Assembly (NCBI GenBank): GCA_025345505.1
Contig: JANVCC010000077.1
Location: 9,541,163 to 9,605,162 of the forward strand
Direction of reading: 5' to 3'
DNA: 64,000 nucleotides
Origin: Todiramphus chloris collaris
Lineage: Eukaryota; Chordata; Aves; Coraciiformes; Alcedinidae
Shown here: piece after piece, positions 18,422-31,452 of the stretch
Position numbering within the stretch: position 1 is the first letter of the stretch
How the letters are laid out: the number at the start of each line of letters is the position of its first letter
Position numbers and translations under genes: made by a program
The notes under the pieces: model-generated
Database searches by the model: none
What the model saw: the letters and a program-made list of their open reading frames with translations, nothing else
Told to the model about the DNA's origin: nothing

Positions 18422-21400
18422 TCCCTTCGAGTGGCTCACAATATCACACTCTGCCTCGCTGCTTTCCCAGCCCTATTGCACTGATGAATTTGGGTCTCGC
18501 ACGGTGTTGGCGTTTCATTTACAGAGCCCGCGTTTCCCATAAAGGAAAGATGGCTGCCAGCCCTGCTTCATCCCGGCGTTCAGCACGCAGACTGCGGGGT
18601 TTCTGAGCCTTTCCTGAGTGACTTCAGATGAAGATATTTTATTCAAAAGCAGAACAACCAAACACATTAAGCACCTTAGTACATTTTCACACTTTAACTG
18701 GTTTCTGGTAGCCTCTCTTTTTTTTTTTTCTTTCCTCCTCTCAAAATTGTCTCCTTCTACATATCATTCAGTCTAAATTTTCCCTTTTCTCCCAGTAAAC
18801 ACTGAATTGGGATCTTTAGGCCAGCAACAAAGACATGTGTTCCTTCCCTGCCACCCTGTCTTTGAGTCTGTGCTCAATTATTTCAGCACCAAGAGTTTAT
18901 GACAGCAAATGGAATAAGGTAAGCAGTGGAACAGACTCACAGGTCTCCTGATTCTTTCTCCCTCACTCGCAGAGAACTGACTGCTCCATTAAATCAGGTG
19001 TGGACGTAAAGGGCTGTGTTTTCACAAGAGAAAGTAGAGATAAATAAATCGACCTCTTCCTAACATTCTTTACTCTTGTTGGTTTTGTGAACCAGGTGTT
19101 CCAGCTGACCCAAAAATGAAGATAGCGACGGCTATGAAGAAGCCATGAGGTAAGAGTCCAAATGCTGCAATGGGTTTTGCAAAGACCAACTGGTGGAAAT
19201 CAAGGCAAGTAGGTCTGTGTGGTGGCTCTTGCTGTGGACACCCATGGGGAGACACATCCATGACAGGGATGCACTGAAGCAGGCCCTTGGCATGTGTTGA
19301 TGGTATATTCAGGCGTAAAAAACTGCAGCAGAAGAGTGAGATGCAGTGAGGACTGAGTGTCTGAATTTTGTGTTTCAAAGCAGGGCATTGTGCTAGTGAA
19401 CACACCTCCTTCCGTGTCCTAGTGCACTGGATGGACTCAGGTTTATTGGAAACGAGTTTTATTTTGTTAAATACTGTAAGAATCATTAAGAAAACCCACT
19501 CTGTTGTTCTTACTGAGAAATATTGAAGTCAGAATTGCTGCCCTCCATGTAGAGTGTAACTAAGACAAATATGCTACTGTGGAATCCCAGCAGTCTGGTA
19601 GCCGAGCTCAGCTTTCCACTCCCTGCACTTGGACACATTTAAGTTATGTGACTACTCCTAGCCCATTTCCACACCAAGTCACCCAGCTGAGTTGAAACAG
19701 GCTCTCTGGCAGCAGCACAGCACTCTGTGCGATTGCTGCCCCTGTTTCTGAAGGGACTGTGTAACTGTGCCTTTGGTTGCCAGGAACGTGAAGTACTTTG
19801 GAGCTGCGCTGTTCAAGAACACTAGGTAGCTCCATGGGATTTACAAACACTCTATAGACTCGTTGTAACTCTTGATAAATCTATCTACCCTTTCAAGAAT
19901 TCAGTAGATGTTCACAAAGTACCCAGGACAACATCAGCACACTGGAGTCATACTCCTGTCCCACGGGGCGACCCTGCATATGACTCTATGTGCCTACCAC
20001 TTGAGTATATAAAGGTACATACAGGTATTTAGATGAGGAGTAGTATAGATGCCCCAGGTTCACATGCTGATTTCCAAGTGCAACTCAAGCTTAAGATCTT
20101 CAATATCTGCCCTCTTCATTTGGGCACCCATATAAAAGTTACACATCAAATACAATCCCTGCTCCCCATGAAGTCTCCCATGAAGGTAAATCACCCTTCC
20201 CCCCCTGCTGAACAGCCTCCCCCTGAGATGTGGCAGAACACCAGTATCCCCGTGGTGCCTGCAGAAGTGGAGCTTGCTACTTCCAGCGAGGGTTGCATCA
20301 CAAACTAGGAATCAAGACACTTGTGTTCATTTCTCCTCTTGGGAGAGGAGCTGCTTGTAGCATTAGAAACATTGTATGCAATACAAGGTGTAACTGTGTC
20401 TTCCAGCATCAGCCTTGTTGTGATGCTGGTGTTGTCCTTGTGTTGACCATTAGTGGGAGGCTGGGCAGGGCTATGAAATGAACTTACAACCTGAGACTAA
20501 TTTCCTCTGTTTCCAAGAGAGCATCAGTCCTCGCACAGAAGTGGTCAAACAACAAGCAGGGCAGGCAGATGCTCCTTCGGAACCTCATCTCTGTGCTGAG
20601 GCTCTGGTTTCCAGGAAGCAATTTTTCCCTTAAGAATTATTTAATCAGAGAAAAATCTTCCGGTACTTGCAGACACAACTGCTCCTGTACAGAACTTGGT
20701 GTTAGAAGGAAAGTAACCACAACATGGCACAGCCTCTGAAGGCTGAGCATTTTCTGAAGCGAAAGGAGGGAGGATGTGGAAGGTTGTACATAGTGGTGCC
20801 ACCTGCTACGTACAATAAAATTCCAAAGTTTTAACCTTTGACACGTAGTCGGGTACAAAGAGCATTAATTGTAGCTATTTATCCTAATGCCGGAGGTATT
20901 ATTCATGAAATACATTTCTCATTTATTTTCTCTGTTCAGAAAATGTGTTCTAGGCAGTCTGCAAGTTCTGCTATTGCGAGTCATTTCTGCCTGGCTGCAG
21001 GAAGAAAAATGATTGTTACAACTAAAAAAAGAAAAAAAAAAAGGAAAAAAAAGACAAAAGTAATGTCTATGCTCCACTTAGCAGAAGGTGCTGTTGAGTT
21101 GCTTCATATGGGTTTAATCAATGCAAGTACAGATGTTGGAAGAGTGTTAGTGAGAGTAATGGGTCGTTTTTGTTCCCTTTTTCTTTGCTTGACCTGCTGA
21201 ATCTCTACCCCGTCGTCAAGAAAATCAGAATCACGCTGACACGAGCATCTGTCCTATACAGACAGAAGAGAATTTATGTTGGAATCTAGCACTTAAAATT
21301 CACAAACTTCCCACAAGTGGCTGATGTCTCACACAAGATGTTTACAAGAATTACAAAAAAAAATACGGTGTGGCAGAAAAGCTGTGATTCCCTCGGGTAC

Positions 21401-22048
21401 TTCCTTCGGGCACTTTCAAGCTTTCCAGAAAAGCGAGAAGCCCGTGCCCCCAGCCCGAGGAGGTGGGCGTGCATCGCATGGCAGGGGTGAAGAACTCTGC
21501 CCCTTTTCGGGGGCTCCTTCACTCGGGTGTGAGCACCTGGGAAGCGGTGACGAGCACCAAGATTCCCCCGCGGCACGGGCCGGGCAGGGAAGCCCTGGGG
21601 GTCTTCAGGCAGGGTCGGGCCGGGCAGAACAGGGGGAGTCCCGGTCAGGGCTGGGCCGAGTAGGAGAGTCCCGGGCAGGGCCGGGCCGGGCTGGGCAGAG
21701 CAGGGTTGCTCCAGGGGTCCCGGGCAGGGCCGGGGCCGCCGTCACCGCGGGGTGGCGCCCGGCACTAGGGCTGCACCGGCCGCCGCCGTCGGGGCCGCGC
21801 CGCGGGGAACCCCGCGGATCGCTCCGCGCATCGCCCCGCGCCCGGCCCGCAGCCTCCCCCCTCTCATCCCCATCGAGTAGATCCGTACCTCGCCCCCCCT
21901 CGTCCCGGAACGGCTTCCCCCGCCCGGGACGCTCCGTTCTCCCCGTGCCCGTGTCCGCGCCCTCCCCTAGGCAGGCGCTCAGCCGCCTCTCCCCGGGGAC
22001 GCTGCGCGACCGCCGAGTCGGCGCCAGGTGCGGAGGGGCCGCCCCAGG

Positions 22049-22067
22049 ACTACACGTCCCGGCGTGC
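22049..22067 (+). promoter_or_regulatory. ZNF143/STAF-type promoter site
   Basis: ACTACACGTCCCGGCGTGC matches the known SBS consensus ACTACAnnTCCCRRnRTGC at all or nearly all defined positions. Such sites cluster close to transcription starts of CpG-island promoters. It is 354 bases upstream of the GRK5 ATG. Confidence 0.7.
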
Positions 22068-22298
22068 CCAGCCCCGCGGAGCCGGCGGCGGGGATGGCGC
22101 CTGCGCGGGGCTGCGGGGCCGCTCCGCGGTGCCACACCCCCGGGGGAGGGAGGCAGGAGCGCCCGAGCCCTCAAACCACCGGGGAGCCGGCGGGGCGGAG
22201 GATGGAGTAGCGGGGCGAGGCGCCGCGGGAGCAGATAGCGCGGGGAGCGCCGCCTCCGCCCGGGGGAGCGCGGAGGAGCCGGGAGGAAGGCGGGGATC

Positions 22299-22322
22299 AT
22301 GCACGGGGGGATAACGCGCTAG
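22299..22322 (+). other. Possible upstream ORF in GRK5 leader
   Basis: ATG to TAG encodes a seven-residue peptide, MHGGITR, ending 98 bases before the GRK5 start. It is relevant only if transcription begins upstream of 22299. Confidence 0.35.
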
Positions 22323-22370
22323 GGGCAGGCAGGAGGCGGGTGGTCGCCCGGAGACTCCGCACCTCGGGAG

Positions 22371-22378
22371 TGACGTCC
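22371..22378 (+). promoter_or_regulatory. CRE-like site
   Basis: TGACGTCC is a seven-of-eight match to the CREB/ATF palindrome. It is 43 bases upstream of the GRK5 start codon, so it could lie in the promoter or the 5' leader. Confidence 0.4.
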
Positions 22379-22420
22379 TGCTGCAGTGCCGCTGCCTGCC
22401 TACGCTGCCCGAGCTCGTCA

Positions 22421-22472
22421 ATGGAGCTGGAAAACATCGTTGCCAACACCGTCTTGCTGAAAGCCAGGGAAG
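22421..22472 (+). CDS. GRK5: G protein-coupled receptor kinase 5, first coding exon
   Basis: GRK5 is a membrane-associated AGC-family kinase that phosphorylates activated GPCRs. The exon reads MELENIVANTVLLKARE plus the first base of a Gly codon, then donor GTGAGA. This is the N-terminal helix that docks on the active receptor and stimulates the kinase; the neighbouring phospholipid- and calmodulin-binding basic stretch would be in exon 2. GRK5 and GRK6 share this N-terminus, so sequence alone cannot separate them, but the adjacent PRDX3 and SFXN4 genes (human 10q26 order) indicate GRK5. The ATG is the first in its frame after an upstream stop. Exon 2, expected to begin near the GGGGKRKGK stretch, was not found in the window, so the rest of the gene lies to the right. 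Confidence 0.94.
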
Positions 22473-25400
22473 GTGAGAGAGCGGCAGGAGGGGAGCGGGC
22501 TCTGGAGCATCCTTGTCGCAATCGCCCCTCCGCGGAGCGATGCCCGCGGGGTGCGGGCCGGCAGCGGCGGGGCTGCGCGCCGGTCCCGCCGGTGGCGGCT
22601 TTCGGGGTGCCATGTGGGCGAGCCGGCGTTAGAAACGGTTTCTTTGAGATAGAGCCCCGGTAAAAAGGAAAATATCGCTTTTCCCTCTGTGTGCCGGGGT
22701 TTGGGAAAGGAAGTAAATGAGATTGCAGGGATTACAATATTCACTCATCTCTTCCTTCCCTCTTCCCCCCCCGCCCCCCCAATCTGGTCCCACAGATTGT
22801 GCTATTTCAGCGTCTATTGTTAAAGGTCAGCTGCAGATGCATTCATTCAAAAGGGCTTAGCAAATCTGCAAATAGCTTTCCGCGCCGTGTGGGGAGACCG
22901 GCAGGATCGTATCGCTTCAACGTAGAGTCATTGCCTTATTCGGCGTTATTAGGTGATATCATGTTGCTGCAAACATGCCTATTGTTGAGAATGTGTTTGT
23001 CCCCAGCCGGAGCCGGGCAGAGGTGCTGGGAGGGCTCAGCCCCCAGCCTGCGGATACCCCGCAAAGCCCCGACTGGAAGCGGGGCCGGCCGCGGGGGCTC
23101 GCCGAGAGGGGGGCTGCCTCCCGCGGCAGGCGCTGTGGACGGGCAGCGGGATGCTCCGGGAGATGGAGCAGCCGCTGCTCGACACGGTGCGCGTTGAAAA
23201 TAAGCTGGGCTGCAGGCTGTCCTGAAAACCTCTCCTCCCGCCCCCGAGACCCCGTAAAACTGAACCCCGATAGCCGCCAGTAGATCGGGCTCGCAGGGGA
23301 TTTTTCGCTCCCTTCGGGAGGGGACGCGATTTCCCCTCTCCGCTCCGGGCGGTGTGTGCTCGAGGAAGGGTGTCCCCGGAGGCGGGCGCTGCCCGGGGAA
23401 CCGGGGGCTCGGGGCTTGCCCCGGCTCCCCCCGGAGACTTCGTTCTTCCGGGAGCATCCCCCCTGGCCGCCCGGAGGGCCGGGAGCTCCCCTCGGGGACC
23501 CGGTCCGTCCGGGAGCATCCCCCTCGGCTGGAGCGGGTTCGCTACGCACAAGCAACACGTCTCACGGTTGCAGCATCACTGCCAAGGCGCGATCGTTTTC
23601 TACCGGTTGCAACCCTGTTTTATGTATGTTATTTATTTACTTGCTTACCGCTTTAAATAAGAGCTTTTTCTATGCCTTTATTCAAACTTCTGTTCCCATA
23701 AAACACTTACTAGACTGGACAGTTCTAGGTGCGGTATAACCTGCAGCCTTTTTTTGTTCCACTGTCCTCTGAAGTACCTGGAATCGCAGGCTGGCGAGGC
23801 TGGGGACCGCTTGGGTGGACTTCAGCTTTGGTCACTCTGAAGCTATGGAAGTATGAGTAAAGCAATATTAGTTTTGTAAAAGAAATCATTCAAATCATCC
23901 TCCCCTGGAGTGATCCTTCTGCTGGGAAAATAGTTCAAATTGTAAAATGTTTATATAACTCATGGGCTGTTGAACTTGTGAGGCTTAGCTAAAGAGTAAA
24001 GTCCTGAGATCCTCCCCAAAAAGCTCTATAAATAATAAGGGCAAAGGTGTTATTCCATTCAGCAGATCAGTGAATTGTAGCTTTTTGACTTCTGATGGAG
24101 AATTTTTATTTGCTGTTGTCATCCTTACTAGTGCTTAGGATGCAGCTGTTGCTACCAGCAGTACAGTGCTGGTTTAGATTTCAGTAGACTTTAGGAATAT
24201 ATTAAAAGACTGGTATTAATTACAGTAATTGTATGTTGTTTTCAGAGAGCCAATATTTTGCAAGTAATTTTAAATGTGCCACACAGTTTTATGGTCTCTT
24301 TCTACCATCCTCAGCAAGATGGTAACATGAATGTTGTTTTATTGTATTAAAGTTGTATTAAAGAAGATGTTAGCTATAGTCTACATGGCAGAACTGTATC
24401 AAGGTTTACTCCAAAACTGTTTTTTGAACCAGTATTTTTTTTGAGGCCTGGTGCTAATTTATTTTTAAAGCTTTTCTGGAGAGGGGTGTGATTTTTATTT
24501 ATTTATTGTTAATAAAGATCAAAGGGCAAGTTATGTACCTGACATCAGAGCCATGAGTATTATGCCTCTATTGCCATGTTTCCGTATTTTGAGTTGTTAT
24601 TGCAAGCTGCTGTGGATAAAGTGTCTTTAAAATTTTCAGGGAGTAATGTAGGTGGATGTCACTGTAGATGAAGAAGACGGACAGCATATGGAAGACCAAA
24701 AGTAAAAGCAAATTAATATCTTGAGAATTATAGTATCTAAAAATAAGTTTGTTCCACATTTTGCAGACTCCATCAATAGATTTAGCTGGGTGAACATGTA
24801 GCTAAAGCCAAGTACATGCATACGTGTTTCCTCTTGTTAAGGCAAAAGGAAAAGCTATATTAGTTCAATTACATGGTGGTTGGTGCCTGCAATGTGGTAC
24901 CTAATGTCAGAAGAAGGAAAATTGTGGGATCCACTCTGCAGATGTTAGTAAAAGCAGAAGTTTTATCACTGTTGCAGGAGGAACACAAACTGGGCATCAG
25001 TAGCAAAAGGGAAATTTCAGATTCTCTGCAAAGAGAGGTTTAGGTAGATCTGCAATGTTAAGTCCCGCAGTGAGGACTCTTGTAAGGGACTGAGTGACCA
25101 CCTCAAATGTTTTCTAGCAAATATTGGTTTAAATTTTGCAACTCATTTGCTTTGGCCTTGGTAGAGTTTTTTTTTCTGTGGTCTCTTGTGTAAGTTCCTT
25201 TGTGACTAAGTTCTACTAAAGCAACCCCTGATTCAAAGTGAACTTTTTAGCTGAAATACCAGGAAGCAATTTGTATTTCTGCTATAGAAATACTTGCATT
25301 CAAATCCTGGTGATTACAATAAGAAGCATACCCAGAATTAACTGATGCCATGTGATACATGAGTAATCTTATTAGGGTAACAAAAAGAGTAAATGCAGTT

Positions 25401-28400
25401 CACATACAAAAATGTATCTCACTAAATAATTTTGAGCAGAGAGCAAATTTCACTGAATCTTCATCTTTTTTACAGAATGTGAAGTTTTGGACACAATTAC
25501 AAATAAATTATTTGTTGTACTCAGAATTCTGCCAGTCTAAACATGTAAAAAGTTGAGGTTTATTGCATTTGAAAGTCCATTTTATAATTTATTAGGAATA
25601 AATTTATGCTATTTCCTCAATTACAGTTTCTCATTTCTTGGATAAAAAAATCCCATTTCACAAATTGCTAGTCCCTTTTAGGGTTTAATTGTAGGTATTT
25701 GGGACTATCTCATACTGCCTGGGGAAAAGAATAAGCAGAGAAAGGAAGAAAAAGGTGAGAATCATAAAAAGAAAAGCAAAATAATAACAAATTGCAGTCA
25801 TTTCAGGTTAAGAACCCTAAAGGTGATGAAGCATTTATCTGGATCTTCTCATAGCCTCCTGTTTCTGAGTCTCAGCTACGGTGTCTGAACCACAGAATCA
25901 TCTACCCATCAGTAATGGAGAGGGACAACAGTGCTGGCAATGAATCCCGATTAGTTACTCTGATTTAAGGCTGTTTGACAGAGGACCAAGGAGCCAGTGG
26001 AGGGGTCCAGGAGAGACCAAGCACCGAGTCTCCCAGCATTTCAGAGGAACTTTAACAACCCTAAACCAGAGAAGCTTTACATCCCATCCACAGAGTCAGA
26101 ACCCCTGCCTGTCGCAGTAAGCTGATAAAAGGCAAGTCCTCCCAAGAGGCTGATGATAAAACTATGCTATTTGTATGAAAAAGCAAACAATATGGTCAGA
26201 TAAGCATGACCAATGTGTGGTGACTACCTAGATACTCTTCTTCATGATCCATTCCTTCCTAGCCATAAGATCAGTCTTCCCTCACATTACCTGCTGCTTC
26301 TGTGTGCGTGAGCTTTCTTAGACAACCTGAAACACACTTCAAAACCCAAATGCAACTTGACTCTGAAATTACAAAGCACTTTACAAATTTGTACCGACAG
26401 ACTATTCCCACCACTTTAAAGTGATAACAAAATTAATCATCACAGTTACTAGATTTAAAACAGTTAATTTGGAAGATACACTATTGTTTTGCCAGACCTG
26501 GGGCTTCTAATGTGCAAAGTTTACCATGTAAACCTGATAGCAGGGAGAAAAAACCCAAACGCTTCAACCACTAAAACGCAATGCAAATGCATTTTTTCTC
26601 CTTTTTAGGTAGACTGGAATTTGAAAATAAGCTTATTTATGGCACCCAAGCAGAACCTTTGATCGGCCTAGCCAAAAGAGGTGACCTTTTATATATCCCA
26701 GAATTTTTTGATGAGGGCACATTGATGCCATATAACATGCAAAATGTGCCTGTTCATAAATCGCTGTATTTTTAGCTTGCTTTTGCAGGGTGATCACAGG
26801 AGAGATTTGTGTGTGTCCTTATTGGCAAAAGACTAGCAATAAATCCTAAACAAGAGGCATGATTGCTTTCCAAGAACTTGGCTGAAGAGCAATTGGAAAA
26901 AGGGCAGTAGAACAATGAAAAGCATATTTTGAAGGAAAGAAGGTGACTATAGCGACAGCCAAAACCCCATGGAGAATACAATTATTGCAACTTAACTTTA
27001 GCAACTTCATTAACGAGTGTGTTGAATGCAGAATCTAAGGTCCTCCTCTGTATCCCTTGATGTAAAAACAAAGCACTTTGTAAGGAAAATGTTATCTTTA
27101 TAAGCAGAGGAAGCTTGCATGCAGTGCCTCAGTTTGGTTTTCTTTGTGGATTGCAAGAGAAGCTCTTCACAACTGCAATAGCTTAAAAAAAATTAAATTA
27201 TTCCAAGAATGGAATGAGCCATTACTTCAGATGCGACAGGGTCCTTTTAACCAGTAGTTTAGAAAACATGAGATTCCTTTTCAAGCCTGTAACCATTTCT
27301 TTCTAGAAAAAAAAAAATCCTGAAGAGTCCAGAATATTCCATTATATTCTAATCAAGGAAATTAAAAAAAGCCAGGATTTTTCAGGCCTTTGTGAAAAGA
27401 ATGTGAAAGTCTGAATGACTTCAAGATCTCCTTTTACAGAAGGGACTTATTTCCATAGCCATACCTGACTTGGAGCAAATGTGTGTGTGGAATGGGCTTG
27501 AAATCCTTTCCTATGTTTTTGGGTGGATTTTTTTTGGGGTGTGTGGGGTTTGTTTGTATGTTTTGTTGCTTTTTTTTGTTTGTTTGTTGGGTTTTTTTCA
27601 GTTTTCTTTTTAATAGTAGGGCTTACACGAAGCAATTTAATGCTGGTGTAGCTGTGCCGTTGGTGGGCGCGCTCTTCTTCTGGAGGTCTCCCTTGTGGCT
27701 GACTACACCAGTTAGCAGTCAGGGATCTTGGGATGTTGCAATGCTGGAGAAAGCAAGAGCTCTTCCACCACTTGGCTACTGAAGAGGAGACTCTGCCCCT
27801 TCGTGTGTATTATTACTGTGGAACTGTGATGTTATGGCCTAGTTGCTATCTAGCTTGTTGGGTTTGTAGGCATTTAAAAACTAATTTAGTCCTGAGCTGT
27901 GATGGTCTCTCAGGTTATCAACACATAGACACAGTCATAAAACTTCTAGAACAAATGTTAACTATGGAGGTTTGAATAAAGCTACTTCTGCTCCATTAAT
28001 CGCATGTGATTGCTTTCCTCGAGTGTAAACTAGTAAATCTAAGAGATTGTCTCTCTTCATTATCAGTATGTTCCTTTTATGAGGAGGTTTCAACTTAATG
28101 TTGCTGAAATTGTCCACTTGGAAAAGAAAATTTAGTATTTATACACGATATAGGCATAATTTTGTGACCATACCCAGCTTTTTGTATTAATTAAGAAGAT
28201 TCTGAGATAACTTAAAGGAAAAATATCTGAAAGAGGTGGTTTTAGGGATGCTCTACTCAGAGTGCTACCAGGCCAGCAGCACTTGGACCAAACTAAACAC
28301 CTGTCTTTGTGATAAACAGCTCCAGAACGAAAGCCCCAACCACAGCCTTGCCCTGAAATGGACCTTACCACAAGTCTCCAAACCTTTGTCACTAGGGAGT

Positions 28401-28597
28401 TGGTGGAGGGGCGTGCACTGCCCCACGTTGAAGACAATGAGGAAGAAGCAGCTAAACAGGAATGGGACAGCTCTGACTTTGCTCTTTCTAGGCCCTGAGG
28501 CTATCGTACACCCGTCTGGTGGTTGGCCTTGCTTCCTCTTTCCTTTGGCCCCGTGGACAGTACAATGGGTTACTATGGGGGAGACAAAAACAAAACT

Positions 28598-28668
28598 TAA
28601 AAAAAAAAAACCCCAACCAAACAAAAAAAACCCCACCAAAAAACCAATCAAACAACTGAACAAAACCC
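28598..28668 (+). repeat. A/C-rich low-complexity tract
   Basis: About 70 bases alternate A-runs with CCCCAACCAAACA-type blocks. It resembles a degenerate poly(A)-like tract. Confidence 0.75.
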
Positions 28669-31417
28669 ACCCCTGCATTGTTTCAGTGGTACTTTCTGGA
28701 AGATGAGCGCCCTTTCCAGCTAAGATCTGCTAATGATCTCTCTCTCCCCAGTTCAAGAAGTGAACATCAGTATGATGAGGACCTTGGTGCTTGCAGTGAA
28801 GGGTCTGAAGCCCCAGTTGTGTATTCAGACTTATTAAAGCAGAGGTGCCTGATCCTCATAAATCCCAAAGCTGAGTTCTAGGATCTAGGCAGGGTTTTCC
28901 CTGCATTTGTGGAGACAGCAGTTGTATTTTTACTTCTTAGCTGACATTATGTATTTAGGCATATTGCTGATTCTTCTCCTATTCTAGTCTTACACCACTG
29001 TTGCTCTGTGAATGACTCCGGGTTTGTATTGATCCAAAGAAGGCTACTGGAGCTCTAATTTAAGTGCAAGTAGTGGTGCTAAAGTCAATGAGATTATTTC
29101 GAGGACTACAAGATCCACAAAATCCATATTGGTGCATCAGAAAAGTTAAAAAGCCAATTATTTTATCAAAGCAGTTGCTGTCTTTATAAAAACGTTAGTC
29201 AAATCCAACCAAATAAACAAGGGTTCTGAATAGGAAACACCACCTTTCCATATGGTTTTTATTTTATTAGTGAAAATGTGAGCTAAGCATCTGTTTCATG
29301 CACACCTATGAGATCTTCCCCTTCTTCAAAAGTATTCTATAGGCTGTATGAGCTTTCTGTGTGGCAGTGGGTAAGAAGAGAATTGATTGCTCCTTTCTGC
29401 AGGAATGTAATCTAAACAACAGCAAGATGATATAATCCTAATATTTCTTTTAAGACCACAGGATGTGAAATTAAATTAAAGGGCCCTGCAGTTTGATTAT
29501 ACTCAGCTGGATTATCTTTGGAATTATTTTGCTTGGAAGATTTAAAAATGCATGCTACTTTATGAGAAAGATTAGGCAGGGAAACCAAATTTAAAGTAAA
29601 CATTCCAAAGATGATGCATATTTTACTTAATTTTGGGGCAGGAGTATGTGTGTGTGTAAATTACACAGATTTGCCTGTTAAAATGAAAAGATGGAACAAA
29701 GCACGGGTGAGGAGGAAGATGGATGAGGCTGCAAAGTCTGTAGATCTGGCTCAGCTGCTTGTAGTTTATATAATGTCTCTTCAGGTGTAGTTGAAGAAAC
29801 TCTCACAAGCATTTGTTCAGGGAAGAAGGGCAGGCTAAAAGGAGTAGAAATACACACAAGTGCTCGAGACTCAATTTGGACCTGGTAATGAATAATGCAA
29901 ATAATATTAATGAAGAAAGGGCAGCTGTCTGTGCTCTAGGATGAAAATAGTTCTTCACAGCTAACTTCTCAGTGGCATAGAGAAAGCTGAAAAAATTGTA
30001 TATCCCTCATCTCCAGCACCTAGAGGTGCATTTACTGCGCATGAGTAGTCCCATGGACTTCATGGGGGGAACTTCTGGGTGGCTGGAAATGCAGCTGTCG
30101 GGGGAGGCCTGCTATGTCATTTTGTCCCTTGTCCTCCATCCACTTTTAAAGGTTTGAAACAGTTTTGATATAAAAATGACTCTATTTATGGGTCTATCTC
30201 TTGAAGTTTTTTTCCAGTCTTAGAAGTCTTGGTTTTTTTCTGGTTAATTTTTGCTTTACTCTCATCTCCTTACTAGTCTTCCAGGTACTTTCTCCTTCTC
30301 ATTAGTTATAATCTTGCCAAGTTTAACAGCTTTTGTTCTTTCCTTCTTCCAGCATGTCAGCTTGGATGGTCCACATCAAATTTTGTGCAGTTAGTCCTTG
30401 GGCCAAGTTCACTCACAGGTGTGCCTGGGGACAGGCAGTCTGAATCTGGTCCTCACCCTGGCCCACCTCAAAATCATCTGAAATAGCTGGTAAAAGGGGG
30501 AGGGGGCCTGGGGCAGAGACAGTACCAAAGTGGCTAGTTCAGGGTATTTCCGAGTAGTTTCCACCAGAGATGTTGCTTGTGGAGTCCCGTGTTGTCCTGA
30601 GGATGCTTGGTGATGCATTAATGAGCAGTAACAGCAATTTTTGCATTGGTTGGGTATTCTCTTGGGTCCCATGGAATGCATCATTTCACTGTGAGCTTGG
30701 CTTTTCCTGATAGGCTGGGATTATGTTACAAGTTCTAGAAGTTGCTTCTTTTTGCTTAACTAGTCAGAGCTAATCTCTACCCTGTGTGGACATTAACATG
30801 CTGGCCTCTGGGATTGCTGTTTACTAGCTCCCCATGCTTCTTGATCCATTACCCTTTTCCTAGCATCATCCTTCCAGTGAATAAAATTGGATGATTTTGT
30901 TTCTTTGTTGCAGTAATTCAATTTTTTTTTCTAGACCAAAATTACCATATTTTGTTCTTCCCACTTTTCTAATCTTTCTAGTTTATTTTCCCTGACCTCT
31001 GTTTCTGACACCACCTTTGAATTTGCTATGTTTTAAACAGTACATCAAAGACTTATTTAATTAGATTGGATTAAATGTCAGTTTACTGGGCACATCTAAG
31101 GCTTGATGTATTTTCTCTCATGCATTATCCTCAGTTGTTCTTTGGTCAGTGTTTAGTCTGTGTGACAAGGCACTGTCTGAAACTATTCTCCCCCCACCTC
31201 CGCTGCACGTGTTATGGGAGACCTTCATGATTCTATAGGAAATCTTTACAATGAAAGCTTCAGACTCTGCCTGCTTGAGTGTGCTCCCTCAATTCTATCT
31301 ACCGTGTCCCAGGAAAGGGACTGCCTGCCAGGAGAATGGAGAAACTCTGACATTACAGTTGTGTTCACTTGGCATCTGAAGAAGGCACTGATGAAGGATC
31401 TCATCTTGTGAAAAAAG

Positions 31418-31452
31418 GGTTTTTTTTTTTTTTAAAAAAGGGGGGGGCGGGG
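31418..31452 (+). repeat. Homopolymer cluster (T, A, G runs)
   Basis: A long T run is followed at once by AAAAAA and then a run of eight G and GCGGGG. This is low-complexity sequence and is likely error-prone in reads. Confidence 0.8.

Larger units (their letters stand above)
13741..21399. other. Intergenic region between PRDX3 and GRK5
   Basis: This 7.7-kb spacer separates the divergent PRDX3 and GRK5 genes. It holds one CR1 element (15240-15712), a GGCT-rich patch (about 16098-16140), a MARE/AP-1-like pair (18395-18421) and an A-rich tract (21023-21059). I recognise no protein-coding gene or RNA gene. Confidence 0.7.
21400..23560. other. Large CpG island at the GRK5 5' end
   Basis: About 2.1 kb of CpG-dense sequence flanks the first GRK5 coding exon on both sides. 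Long open frames here on both strands (for example 21605-22300 minus and 22959-23558 minus) are GC-driven and show no family similarity. At about 21605-21735 the sequence is built of GGGCAGGGCCGGGC-like repeats. Confidence 0.88.

Noticed and set aside
21324-22300. Long open frames on both strands (up to 304 residues) in the GRK5 CpG island
   Set aside because: High GC content removes stop codons by chance. The peptides are Arg/Pro/Gly/Ala-rich without family similarity.
26581-26775. A 64-residue plus-strand frame preceded by an acceptor-like TTTTTAG
   Set aside because: It has no recognisable domain, is not part of the known GRK5 sequence and ends in a stop without a donor.
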